A DNA stretch of 36,784 nt, taken from NCBI GenBank assembly GCA_022072085.1, contig JAJVII010000048.1, forward strand, positions 1 to 36,784, written 5' to 3'. The translations under genes and the position numbers were made by a program. Shown piece by piece: positions 10,473 through 18,306 of the stretch (within the stretch, counting starts at the first letter, position 1; the number at the start of each line of letters is the position of its first letter). The stretch is from Phycisphaerae bacterium (GTDB lineage Bacteria; Planctomycetota; Phycisphaerae; JAJVII01). The notes under the pieces were generated by a model. The model did no database searches. It was not told the DNA's origin and worked only from the letters and a program-made list of their open reading frames with translations.

Positions 10473-11003
10473 ATGCTGCCCTGCCGGGACATCCCGACAC
10501 CCATCGTCGTGGGCGCCGGTTCCTCCTGCCTGGGCATCGTGCGGGCCCTGGGCGAAACCGGTCTGCGCTGCATTCTCGTCGACGCCGGCGGCGGGCCCGC
10601 AGCCAGTTCGCGATACGCCGTAAGGCGGGTGCGGCTGCTGGAGATCAATCCGCGCTGCGGCCTGCCGATCTACGCGACCGTAGCGGCTGGGGTCAACGTC
10701 CCCTGGTTGGCAGTAGCCGACGCAGCCGGCGTCGAGTTGCCGCCGCCGTGCGTCGTGCTCGATGCGCCGCTGATCTGGCTGCGCTTCACAACGGAGCTCG
10801 ACTTGCTGCTGGGATGGATGATCGGCCGAGGGGGCTCGAGCCCGCGGGCCTGGCGGCGGCCGCTGCAAGGCCGCCGGGTCGTCTGCGCTGATTTCAACGC
10901 CGCCGATCCGGCGTCGGCGGCCTCGACCGCCCTCTACCACCTGTGCGGCTGCGCCGCCCGATGGTTCCGCCGCCTGAGCGCCCGGCGCCGCGAGAAACGC
11001 TGA
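10473..11003 (+). pseudogene. Internally deleted ATP-grasp ligase remnant
   Basis: The frame encodes 176 residues that join two distant parts of an ATP-grasp protein. Residues about 8-50 (TPIVVGAGSSCLGIVRALG, LRCILVDAG, ASSRYAVRR) look like the pre-ATP-grasp Rossmann start. The next residues (VRLLEINPRCGLPIYATVAAG) are the LLEINPR block that sits some 250 residues further on in intact enzymes, holding magnesium ligands. The ATP-binding and lid regions between them are absent, with no frameshifted copy in the other frames. The C-terminal part (WMIGRGGSSPRAWR) continues as in the family. It therefore looks like a decayed gene after an in-frame deletion, unlikely to bind ATP. A new small protein cannot be ruled out. 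Confidence 0.65.
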
Positions 11004-11129
11004 CGTGCTGTGCGGAATGTTGGCGCGACAGTTCCTCGCGCCGGCGCGCAGGCGACCGCGGCGATGGATGTCGTCCGCTGCCTGCTTGCGGTTTCGCTGG
11101 ACGCCCGCTGGCGGCGGCTTGTCGCCGCG

Positions 11130-12299
11130 CTACAGCTTGGCGAAGGCCTCCAGGGCGCGGGCGATGTGCTCGTCCTCCAGGGCGGCGCTGACCTGCACCC
11201 GCAGGCGGGCCTGGCCCTGCGGGACGACGGGGTAGCCGAAGCCCACCACCCACACCCCCAGTTTCAGCAGCCGCCTGCTCTTGGCGATGGCCTCGGCGGT
11301 GTCGCCGATCATGATCGGCAGGATGGCTGACGGGCTCTCGATCACGTCGAAACCCAGCTTCCGCAGGCCGGCGCGGACGACCGCGACGTTGTCGTGCAGC
11401 CGCTTCACGCGCTGCGGCTCGTCGCGGACGACCTGGATGGCCCGGCCGGCGCTGGCGGCCACCGTCGCCGGCAGGGCGTTGGAGAACAGGCTCGGACGCG
11501 ATCGCTGGACCAGCAGATCGACCAGCCGGCTGGACGCGGCCACGTACCCGCCCGCGGCGCCGCCGAGGCTCTTACCCAGCGTGCCGGTCAGAACGTCCAC
11601 TTCGCCGAGCAGGCCGAAATGGTCGGGCGTGCCGCGGCCGGTCTCGCCCAGAACGCCGATGCCGTGGCTGTCGTCGACGACGAGCATCGCGTCGTGCTCG
11701 CGGCAGAGCTTGACCAGTTCGGGCAGCTTGGCCAGGTCGCCTTCCATGCTGAACACGCCGTCGGTGACGACCCAGCGGGCGGGCCTGCCGGCGTGCTCGA
11801 CCAGCCGGGCCTTCAACTCGCCCATGTCGGAGTGCGCGTATCGCACGCGCTCGGCCTTGGCCAGGCGGCAGGAGTCAATGATGCTCGCGTGGTTCAGCTC
11901 GTCGCTGATGATGACGTCCTCGGGGGCCGCGACGGTCGGCAGCAGGGCCTCGTTGGCGTTCCAGCAGCTCACGTAGGTCAGTGATGCCTCGGTGCCGACG
12001 AACGCGGCGATGTCCCGCTCGAGGCGGCGGTGGATGTCGAACGTGCCGCAGATGAACCGCACGGACGCGGTTCCCGCGCCATAGCGGTCCAGGGCGTCCT
12101 GCCCAGCGGCGACGACCTCCGGGTGGTCGGCCAGCCCGAGGTAGTTGTTGGAGCAGAGGCAGACGACCTCGCCGTATTCTTCGGTCCGCACCAGCGGGCC
12201 CATCGGCGAAGTGAGGTGCTGGAGCACCTTGTACTGCCCGCCCGCCCGCAGGTCAGCCAACAGCTTGTCGGTCCGCGCGTCGAAGGTTTTGCCAGGCAT
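11130..12299 (-). CDS. kbl: Glycine C-acetyltransferase (2-amino-3-ketobutyrate CoA ligase)
   Basis: The 389-residue PLP enzyme cleaves 2-amino-3-oxobutyrate with CoA into glycine and acetyl-CoA, the second step of threonine degradation. Alpha-oxoamine synthase landmarks are CSNNYLGLADHP (49-60), NHASI with H137, VVDDSHGIG with D209 and H212, and the Schiff-base lysine K243 in GTLGKSLGGAAGG. ATG 12299 is chosen because AGGGAG lies seven bases upstream; an in-frame TTG at 12332 is not supported. It is downstream of tdh on the same strand, so the two enzymes of the pathway form a pair, separated by a hairpin repeat. Close paralogues such as BioF share the fold; the tdh neighbour decides the assignment. 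Confidence 0.93.
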   Translation of the reverse strand: MPGKTFDARTDKLLADLRAGGQYKVLQHLTSPMGPLVRTEEYGEVVCLCSNNYLGLADHPEVVAAGQDALDRYGAGTASVRFICGTFDIHRRLERDIAAFVGTEASLTYVSCWNANEALLPTVAAPEDVIISDELNHASIIDSCRLAKAERVRYAHSDMGELKARLVEHAGRPARWVVTDGVFSMEGDLAKLPELVKLCREHDAMLVVDDSHGIGVLGETGRGTPDHFGLLGEVDVLTGTLGKSLGGAAGGYVAASSRLVDLLVQRSRPSLFSNALPATVAASAGRAIQVVRDEPQRVKRLHDNVAVVRAGLRKLGFDVIESPSAILPIMIGDTAEAIAKSRRLLKLGVWVVGFGYPVVPQGQARLRVQVSAALEDEHIARALEAFAKL

Positions 12300-12353
12300 G
12301 GTGTGCTCCCTGGAAGATGGCTGGAGAAGCAACGGGTGTCGCGCGTGTTGGCC

Positions 12354-12441
12354 AGGGGCTAGAGGCTAGAGGTCAGAGGCTAGTGAAAGACGGTCTCCCG
12401 GCGGCTCTTCACTAGCTTCTAGCCTCTGGTTCCCGGCCCCT
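12354..12441. repeat. Imperfect inverted repeat between tdh and kbl
   Basis: The left arm (12354-12387, with internal repeats of CTAGAGG type) pairs imperfectly with 12408-12441; AGAGGCTAG and CTAGTGAA blocks match on both sides. The right arm reaches the tdh stop codon. It may reduce read-through from tdh to kbl or stabilise the tdh transcript. Confidence 0.6.
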
Positions 12442-13534
12442 ACACAAGATCCTCGTTCTCGGGCACGGTGAGGACCACCTTGATGGCCTCGCCCTTCTGC
12501 ATCAGCTTGAACGCCCTGTCGAAGGCCGCGATGGGCATGTGGTGCGTGATGATCGGCTCGAGGTTGATGCGGCCGGACAGCAGGAAGTTCTCCATCTGGA
12601 ACCAGGTCTCGAACATCCGCCGCCCGTTGATGCCCAGCACGGTCGCGCCCTTGAAGATGATATCGTTGGGCAGGTCCATTGCCACCGGGTTGCTGGGCAG
12701 CCCCAGCAGGGCGGCCGTCCCGCCGTTGCGCAGGGCGGCGAACCCGCCGCGGATGGCCGCCGGGTGCCCGCTCATCTCCAGCAGCACCGCCGGGCCGACG
12801 TCGTGGGCGGTCGCCTTGCGGGCCTCGCCGACCCAGTCGGGGTCGTCGGTCCGCAGGGCGAGCCCCGCGCCCAGCTCACGGGCGATCGCCAGCCGCTGGT
12901 CGTTCACGTCGGCGACGATGATCTGCCCGGCGCCGGCTGCCCGGGCGATGGTGACGGCCATCAGCCCGATGATGCCCACGCCGGTGATCAGCACGCTGCG
13001 CCCGCTGACGCCGGCAGCCATCACTGTGTGCATCGCGTTGCCCAGCGGATCGAAGATCGACGCGATCGAGTTGCTGATGGCCGGGTGGACGGGCCAGATG
13101 TTCTGCTCGGGCACGCGGACGAACTGCGCGAAGCAGCCGTCCACGTCGATGCCCAGGATGTCGACCTTGTCGCAGATGTGGGCGTTGCCCGTGCGGCAGG
13201 GCTCGCACTGGCCGCAGCCGATGTGGCCCTCGGCGCTGACCCGGTCGCCCGGGCGGACGTGCTCGACCGCGTCGCCGACGGCCACCACGCGGCCGACGAA
13301 CTCGTGGCCGGTCGTGATGCCCAGGGGGATGCGCTTGGCGCTCCAGGCGTCCCACTCGTAGATGTGCCGGTCGGTGCCGCAGATGCCGGTGTGGGTGACT
13401 GCGACGATCACGTCGCGCGGGCCGAAGCCGGGGACGGGCGTGCCGGGGCTGGCGGTCAGCCCCTCGGTCGCCCGGGTCTTCTTGAGGGCGAACATGTCGG
13501 CGTCGCGGTTGTAGTCAAACCTGAAATCGCTCAT
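12440..13534 (-). CDS. tdh: L-threonine 3-dehydrogenase
   Basis: The 364-residue zinc medium-chain dehydrogenase oxidises L-threonine to 2-amino-3-oxobutyrate with NAD+. Catalytic zinc ligands are C52 in GICGTDRHIYEWD and H77/E78 in TTGHEFVG. The structural zinc set is C107, C110, C113 and C121. The coenzyme motif TGVGIIGLMA follows. GICGTDxHIYxWD is characteristic of threonine dehydrogenases. The start at 13534 has AGGAGG eight bases upstream, so the 13 residues before MFALKKTR are probably real although most family members begin there. It is divergent from an XRE-cupin regulator, which probably controls it. Confidence 0.94.
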   Translation of the reverse strand: MSDFRFDYNRDADMFALKKTRATEGLTASPGTPVPGFGPRDVIVAVTHTGICGTDRHIYEWDAWSAKRIPLGITTGHEFVGRVVAVGDAVEHVRPGDRVSAEGHIGCGQCEPCRTGNAHICDKVDILGIDVDGCFAQFVRVPEQNIWPVHPAISNSIASIFDPLGNAMHTVMAAGVSGRSVLITGVGIIGLMAVTIARAAGAGQIIVADVNDQRLAIARELGAGLALRTDDPDWVGEARKATAHDVGPAVLLEMSGHPAAIRGGFAALRNGGTAALLGLPSNPVAMDLPNDIIFKGATVLGINGRRMFETWFQMENFLLSGRINLEPIITHHMPIAAFDRAFKLMQKGEAIKVVLTVPENEDLV

Positions 13535-13567
13535 GCGAAGAACCTCCTGCGTTGGTAGACTATGTTA

Positions 13568-13595
13568 TTGTGGACGGAAGGCCGTCCGATATACA
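13568..13595 (+). promoter_or_regulatory. Promoter with operator-like palindrome, XRE-cupin gene
   Basis: TTGTGG (13568-13573), a 16-base spacer and TATACA (13590-13595) form a plausible promoter. The palindrome GGACGG-AAGG-CCGTCC (13572-13587) sits between the -35 and -10. A repressor there would block RNA polymerase. A TATAAT on the minus strand (13614-13609) may serve tdh, without a clear -35. Autoregulation and control of tdh are inferred. Confidence 0.4.
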
Positions 13596-13626
13596 AGACA
13601 AAAATTCCATTATAGGGGAATTTTTC

Positions 13627-14226
13627 ATGGCCCGCCGAAAGGCCCCCTCCCCCGACACCCAGGTGGACGCCCAGGTCAGCCGCAACCTCGGACAGCAGGT
13701 CCGGCAGATGCGCAAGGACCGCGGCTGGACGCTCCAGGAGCTGGCGGCGGCGTCCGGGGTCAGCCGCTCCATGCTCAGCCAGATCGAGCGCCAGCAGGCC
13801 AACCCGACGCTGACCGTCGCGTTCCGCATCGCCAGCGCGTTCGGGGTGGCGCTCAGCGAGCTGGTCGCGTCAGCGGCGGTGCCGGCGGAGATCCAGGTCG
13901 TGCGGGCTGCCGACCGCAGCTACTACTTCCGCTCCGACCGCAACAGCCAGATCCGCACGCTCTCGCCACTGCACCTGGAGAAGCAGGTCGAGTTTTACGA
14001 ACTGCTGCTGCACGCCGACGGCGTGCTGACGTCGGCCGCCCATCACCCGGGCACGCGGGAGTTCCTCACCGTGCAGCGCGGCTCGGTCCGCGTGACCAGC
14101 GCGGGCAACACCTGCGACCTGGAGAAGGGCGACTCGGCCTACTACCCGGCCGACGTGCCGCACAAGATCGCCAACACCGGCCGCGGCTCGGCGCTGACGT
14201 TCCTGGTGGTGACCTATCGAGAATGA
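13627..14226 (+). CDS. XRE-family regulator with C-terminal cupin sensor
   Basis: The 199-residue protein has a helix-turn-helix at about 18-72 (LGQQVRQMRKDRGWTLQELAAASGVSRSMLSQIERQ, split across two helices) and a cupin domain at about 100-195, with the HHPGTREF segment and GDSAYYPADVPHKIAN. HTH-cupin regulators usually sense small molecules such as amino acids and control neighbouring transport or catabolic genes. The start is ATG 13627 with GGGGAA upstream; an in-frame start at 13552 would run through the promoter. It is divergent from tdh-kbl, which suggests control of threonine degradation. The ligand is unknown. Confidence 0.85.
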   Translation: MARRKAPSPDTQVDAQVSRNLGQQVRQMRKDRGWTLQELAAASGVSRSMLSQIERQQANPTLTVAFRIASAFGVALSELVASAAVPAEIQVVRAADRSYYFRSDRNSQIRTLSPLHLEKQVEFYELLLHADGVLTSAAHHPGTREFLTVQRGSVRVTSAGNTCDLEKGDSAYYPADVPHKIANTGRGSALTFLVVTYRE

Positions 14227-14245
14227 GCGACGGCGTCGCCGTCGC
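14227..14245. terminator. GC-rich hairpin between convergent genes
   Basis: GCGACGGC (14227-14234), loop GTC and GCCGTCGC (14238-14245) form a perfect 8-bp hairpin immediately after the XRE-cupin stop codon. There is no T-run, so it would be a Rho-type stop or a stabiliser. Confidence 0.45.
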
Positions 14246-14271
14246 AAGTGACGGGGCTTGGACGAGATCAA

Positions 14272-14670
14272 CTACGCATCGGGCGCGGGGGAGAGCGGGT
14301 TGCGGACGATGACGTGTTCCTCGACGACCTTGCCGCCCACCAAGTGCTCCTCGATGATGAGGTCGAGGACTTCCTCGGTGCAGTGGCCGTACCAGACGCC
14401 GTCGGGGTAGACCACGGCGATGGGCCCCTCTTTGCAGATGTCCAGGCACTTGCTCTGCGAGGGGAAGACGCCGCCGCGTTTGCGCAGGCCGAGCTTGGCC
14501 AGCCGCTTCCGCAGGTGCTCCCAGGACTTCTTCATCTGCTTCCTGCTCGCGCAGCCGGCTTCGTCGCCGTCGCAGCAGAGAAAGATGTGCCGGGTCGCAT
14601 CGGCGATGCCGAGCTTGTCAGCCGCCTTGCGGGCCTCGTCCAGGCCGCCGTGCTTGTCGTGCATGTTCAT
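14272..14670 (-). CDS. (2Fe-2S) ferredoxin, thioredoxin-like fold
   Basis: The 132-residue protein has the four-cysteine layout of the thioredoxin-like 2Fe-2S ferredoxins: HIFLCCDGDEAGC, then about 40 residues on KCLDICKEGP, followed by the typical IAVVYPDGVWYGHCTEEVLDLIIEEHL. This family is related to NuoE and carries one electron between soluble enzymes. In this protein C32 or C33 and C41 would pair with the two cysteines of CLDIC. No partner enzyme is adjacent; a DUF4190-like gene lies 20 bases upstream on the same strand. No strong Shine-Dalgarno precedes ATG 14670, and ATG 14664 is an alternative. Confidence 0.82.
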   Translation of the reverse strand: MNMHDKHGGLDEARKAADKLGIADATRHIFLCCDGDEAGCASRKQMKKSWEHLRKRLAKLGLRKRGGVFPSQSKCLDICKEGPIAVVYPDGVWYGHCTEEVLDLIIEEHLVGGKVVEEHVIVRNPLSPAPDA

Positions 14671-14690
14671 GTCACTATCTTAGGCGGCGA

Positions 14691-15035
14691 CTAGATCGAT
14701 CCAAGTCCGACCAGGAGGAGAAACAGCAGGGCGCCGGCGGTGAACAAGGATCCCATGACGATGCCGAAGATTGCCCGGCCCATGCCGTGCCGCTTCGGGT
14801 CGGCCTTGATGTGACGGACCGCCCAGATGCCAAACGCGAGGGCCAGCGGCGCGGGGATGACCAAGATGGCAAACAGGCCAAGGTAACCGGCCGCGATGGC
14901 TACCCATGATCGGCCGACCGGCAGCAGCAGGCGCATGCCTGCATCTTGCCCCTCGTCACGCGGCAGCGGCGGCGGCGGGGCGACCCAGATGGGTTCCGCG
15001 GCTGGAAGGGGTGGCGTCTGGACATCCTGCGACAT
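14691..15035 (-). CDS. DUF4190-like small membrane protein
   Basis: The 114-residue protein has a proline-rich cytoplasmic N-terminus (about 1-40) and two hydrophobic segments (about 44-70 and 88-112) separated by IWAVRHIKADPKRHGMGRA. That pattern, with a short basic loop and a Gly-rich second helix (IFGIVMGSLF), is typical of DUF4190 proteins of unknown function. It lies between dnaN and the ferredoxin on the same strand and may be part of that transcript. Confidence 0.7.
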   Translation of the reverse strand: MSQDVQTPPLPAAEPIWVAPPPPLPRDEGQDAGMRLLLPVGRSWVAIAAGYLGLFAILVIPAPLALAFGIWAVRHIKADPKRHGMGRAIFGIVMGSLFTAGALLFLLLVGLGSI

Positions 15036-15065
15036 GGATAGCCCCCGTGAGTTCAGCCGTCGTTG

Positions 15066-16166
15066 CTACCCGAGGTTTACGGGCATGACGACGTACTGGA
15101 AGTCGGCGCCGGCCTTGAGCAGGCCGGGCTTGTTGGCGTCCTGAAGGTCCAACTCCACGGTCGGCTGGCCGACCACCTTGAGCGCTTCCATCAGGTATTG
15201 TGGGTTGAAGCCGATCTCCAGGGCCTCGCCCTCGAAGTCAACCTTGCACTTCACCGACGCCTCACCGGCGTCGGGCGACGAACTGCTCATCGTCAGCCCC
15301 TCGCCGCTGAAGCTCAGGCGCACGCCCTTGCTCTCCTCGTTGGTCAGAATCGAGGCCTGCTGGAGTGTCACGTAGAGGTCCTCAGTCGCGATCTGGGCCT
15401 TGCGGTTGCTCTCGCGCGGGATCACATCCTGATACTTGGGGAACTGGCCCTCGACGAGGCCGGCTGCGACGGAAGCTCGGTCGGTGTGGAAGAGGATCTG
15501 GGTTTGCGTGAACTTGACAGCCACAACTTCGTCGCTGTCGCGCAGCAGCCGCTGGATGGCGGTGAGCGCCTTGACGGGTACGATGGCCGAGACCTTTTCC
15601 TTGCCGCCCTTGACCAGGTCGCCGGCCGCCTTGGCCAACCGCCGGCCGTCCGTGGCGATGAGCTGAAGTTTCTTGCCCTCCTTCTCCCACAGCACGCCGT
15701 TGATCGCGTAGCGCGTGTGTTCCTTGGCTGTCGCGAAGAGCGTGCGGGTGATCAATTCGCCGAGCGTGCCGGCCTTGATCGTGAAGTCGGGTTCGCCATC
15801 GAACTCGGGCGCCCCGGGGAACTCGCCTGGATCAAAGCCCAGCACCTTGAACCGCGCCGACTCGCTCTGCACGACGACAGCGTTATCCTCGGCTGTTACG
15901 CTGAGCGTCTCGCCCCTGCTGACGCGGACGATCTCGGAGAACTTGTCCGCAGGCACGACCGCGTCGCCAGCGCCGTCCACCTCCACCTGGGTCACCTCGA
16001 AGCGGATCGTCACTTCCAGGTCTGTGGCCATCAGCGTGAGGCTGTTCTTGCCGGCAGAGAGCTTGAGGCATTGGAGCACAGGCTTGGGCGTCCGAGCCGC
16101 CACGACCGGCCGGACCACACCGACGGCCTCATCCAACGCTCCACGGTTGCATACCAACTTCACCAT
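15066..16166 (-). CDS. dnaN: DNA polymerase III beta clamp
   Basis: The 366-residue protein has the length and three-domain layout of the sliding clamp, which rings DNA and tethers the polymerase. Landmarks are the N-terminal GALDEAVGVVRPVVAARTPKPVLQ pattern, FTIKAGTLGELITRTLFAT, RYAINGVLWE and the C-terminal NPQYLMEALKVV. It ends with FQYVVMPVNL, the usual clamp ending. ATG 16166 is preferred over the adjacent GTG because AGGAG lies eight bases upstream. It is downstream of dnaA across the probable origin, as in most bacteria. recF is not found next to it. Confidence 0.96.
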   Translation of the reverse strand: MVKLVCNRGALDEAVGVVRPVVAARTPKPVLQCLKLSAGKNSLTLMATDLEVTIRFEVTQVEVDGAGDAVVPADKFSEIVRVSRGETLSVTAEDNAVVVQSESARFKVLGFDPGEFPGAPEFDGEPDFTIKAGTLGELITRTLFATAKEHTRYAINGVLWEKEGKKLQLIATDGRRLAKAAGDLVKGGKEKVSAIVPVKALTAIQRLLRDSDEVVAVKFTQTQILFHTDRASVAAGLVEGQFPKYQDVIPRESNRKAQIATEDLYVTLQQASILTNEESKGVRLSFSGEGLTMSSSSPDAGEASVKCKVDFEGEALEIGFNPQYLMEALKVVGQPTVELDLQDANKPGLLKAGADFQYVVMPVNLG

Positions 16167-16216
16167 CACATGATCTCCTGTCGAGTGCAGGCCGAGCCGT
16201 CGGCCTCTGTGCGGCC

Positions 16217-16245
16217 ATGGTCGGTCCTGCCCGATGCTTTGTCAA
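16217..16245 (-). promoter_or_regulatory. Candidate dnaN promoter
   Basis: Minus-strand TTGACA (16245-16240) is a perfect -35, followed after 17 bases by GACCAT (16222-16217), a weak -10. It sits about 50 bases before dnaN. Confidence 0.4.
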
Positions 16246-16249
16246 GTCC

Positions 16250-16633
16250 GGGCGCTATTCCTGATATGAGTGTTTTGTACAAGAGCTTATTCATCCTGAT
16301 ATGGCCTGTGAAACCCGTGAAGCTAGTGTAGCCGACCAGGCGCAAACGGCTTGCTTGAGCCAGCTTCCCGCGGCAGAGAGACCTGCACCGGCCGCGGATT
16401 ATACCACCGCGCTAGCAGAGTGTGTTGTGGATATCTTGTGACATGGCCATGGACTTGCCACGATGGATGTGGGGGCTTCCGCACAGGCAGGTCAGATAAT
16501 CCCCCCTTGGAGAGTCTTTCTGTGGGCAGATGTGGCCCAAATGGTATTCCGCGCCACAGGATATCCACCGCGGCCCACAAGCGAAACCGCCGTGGACAGC
16601 CTGTGGATAACCTGCGGGCCTGCGGCGCGGCTG
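16250..16633. other. Probable replication origin (oriC) between dnaA and dnaN
   Basis: The dnaA-dnaN gap holds a perfect DnaA box TGTGGATAA (16602-16610), a near-perfect TGTGGATAT (16426-16434) and a 7-of-9 site on the other strand (16561-16569). An AT-richer stretch at 16255-16315 carries a direct repeat TCCTGATATG (16259-16268 and 16294-16303), spaced 35 bases, which could be the unwinding element. The location is a classical origin position. No GC-skew calculation was possible. Confidence 0.65.
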
Positions 16634-17980
16634 TCAGGTGGCGCCGTTGTTGCGGCAGCCCTCGGCCAGTTGGCCGATCGTGGCCTCCAGGCGGGCGTCG
16701 TTGGCTATGGCTTCCTCGATCGTGCGGCAGGCGTGCAGGACGGTCGTATGGTCGCGGCCGCCAAAGTAGCCGCCGATTTCGCCGAGGCTGTGGCGGGTCA
16801 ACTTGCGGGCCAGATACATGCAGATCTGACGGGGGAAGGCAATGCTCCGTGACCGCTTCTTGCTCTGGAGATCGGCCAGCCGCACGTTGAACCGCACCAT
16901 CACCGCGTCCATGATCTGTTGAACGGAGACCTCGCGGTCGGGGGCGGCTTCGGGCGGGCCGTCCAGGGCGGCGCGGGCTAACTCCAGGCTCGGATCGGTG
17001 CCTTCGACCTGGGCCTGCATCTGCACGCGGGTGATCGCCCCTTCGATCTCGCGGATGTTGCTCTGCACCTTGGCGGCGATGAACGAGCAGACCTCCTCGG
17101 GCAGGTCGAGCCCGCGCTGGCGGGCCTTGCGCCGGGTAATCGCGACGCGCGTCTCGTAGCTCGGGGCGTCGATGCGGGCGACTAACCCCCAGTTGAACCG
17201 CGACACCAGGCGGTCCTGGAGGTCGGGGATCTCCGACGGCGGGCAGTCGCTGCTGAGCACGATCTGCTTCTGCGCCTGATACAGCGTGTTGAACGTGTGG
17301 AAGAATTCTTCCTGCGTGTGCTCGCGCTCGCCGGTGAGGAAGTGCACGTCGTCGATGACCAGCAGGTCGACGTGGCGGCAACGCGAGCGGAACGCGTGCA
17401 CCGCATTTTGGGCCAGGGCCGTGATGAAGTGGTTGATGAAGCTGTCGCAGGAGAAGTAGTAGATCCGAGCGTCGGGCTTGTGCGCCAGCACGCCGTGGCA
17501 GATCGCCTGGAGCAGGTGCGTCTTGCCCAGCCCCACGCTGCCGTGGATGAACAGGGGGTTGTAGCTCATGCCCGGGTTCTCGGCCACCGCGATCGACGCC
17601 GCGTGGGCCAGCCGGTTGCCCGGTCCGACCACGAAGTTCTCGAAGACGTACGTGGGGCTCAGCTTGATCGGCTCGTCCGGCGGCAGTTCGCGGGCCGGCG
17701 TCGTGAGGCCCGGCTGGGCGTCGGTCCCGGCGGTCGGGTCGACGAATTCAACAGCCACCAGGCGACCGAGGATCGCCTGGGCCGCCTCGGCGAACGCCCG
17801 ACGGCAGCTCGAGTCGAGGTAGTACGCCTTCTCGCTGTCGCGGGCGTCGACGGTGAGCGTGCCGCCGGCCAGCGTGCCGGCCTGGAGCGAGGCGAACCAG
17901 GGCTGATAGAGGTCCGGCTGCTCCTTGCGGACCTTGTCCAGGAGAGCCTTCCAGCGCTGCGCGGTGATTCCGTTGGCCAC
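16634..17980 (-). CDS. dnaA: Chromosomal replication initiator
   Basis: The roughly 448-residue AAA+ initiator binds DnaA boxes and melts the origin. From the chosen start, an N-terminal domain (about 1-80) leads to the Walker A motif GSVGLGKT (147-154), Walker B LLVIDDVHFL (about 206-215), sensor residues in LSSDCPP, and the domain IV DNA-binding signature GGRDHTTVLHAC near the C-terminus. GTG 17980 has GGAGG 11 bases upstream. A TTG at 18013 would add 11 residues but has no ribosome-binding site, so the exact start is uncertain. It is the first gene of a dnaA-dnaN arrangement with DnaA boxes in the gap. Confidence 0.96.
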   Translation of the reverse strand: MANGITAQRWKALLDKVRKEQPDLYQPWFASLQAGTLAGGTLTVDARDSEKAYYLDSSCRRAFAEAAQAILGRLVAVEFVDPTAGTDAQPGLTTPARELPPDEPIKLSPTYVFENFVVGPGNRLAHAASIAVAENPGMSYNPLFIHGSVGLGKTHLLQAICHGVLAHKPDARIYYFSCDSFINHFITALAQNAVHAFRSRCRHVDLLVIDDVHFLTGEREHTQEEFFHTFNTLYQAQKQIVLSSDCPPSEIPDLQDRLVSRFNWGLVARIDAPSYETRVAITRRKARQRGLDLPEEVCSFIAAKVQSNIREIEGAITRVQMQAQVEGTDPSLELARAALDGPPEAAPDREVSVQQIMDAVMVRFNVRLADLQSKKRSRSIAFPRQICMYLARKLTRHSLGEIGGYFGGRDHTTVLHACRTIEEAIANDARLEATIGQLAEGCRNNGAT

Positions 17981-18228
17981 GGCCGATGAAACCTCCAAGC
18001 CGAACGACCGCAAAGGGCGGCCGGCAGCCTGTCGGATGAATCATTGTGCGTCTGGGCGGGCAGCCAACGAGCCTCAGCCCGGCCGGCGTGCGACGCGCCC
18101 GAAACGAAGGGGCGCCGGCGCCGATCCCGCTCGCCCGGGCCAGTCGCCCGAGCCGCGGAACGGACTTCCATGTCCTGGCCGAGGGATTGCGTGATGCTCG
18201 CAGACCTGCTCTCGCCAACAACAAGCGA

Positions 18229-18256
18229 AGTCTAGCAAATCCGCGCGGGCGGTAAA
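18229..18256 (-). promoter_or_regulatory. Candidate dnaA promoter; rest of 17981-18306 empty
   Basis: Minus-strand TTTACC (18256-18251), a 16-base spacer and TAGACT (18234-18229) each match four of six consensus bases. The remaining bases of this 326-base gap show no gene and no DnaA box that I can see. Confidence 0.35.
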
Positions 18257-18306
18257 GTCAGTTTTTTCGCGGCGCGGGGTGCGGGAGGACGCGCCGGAAT
18301 TCCTCT

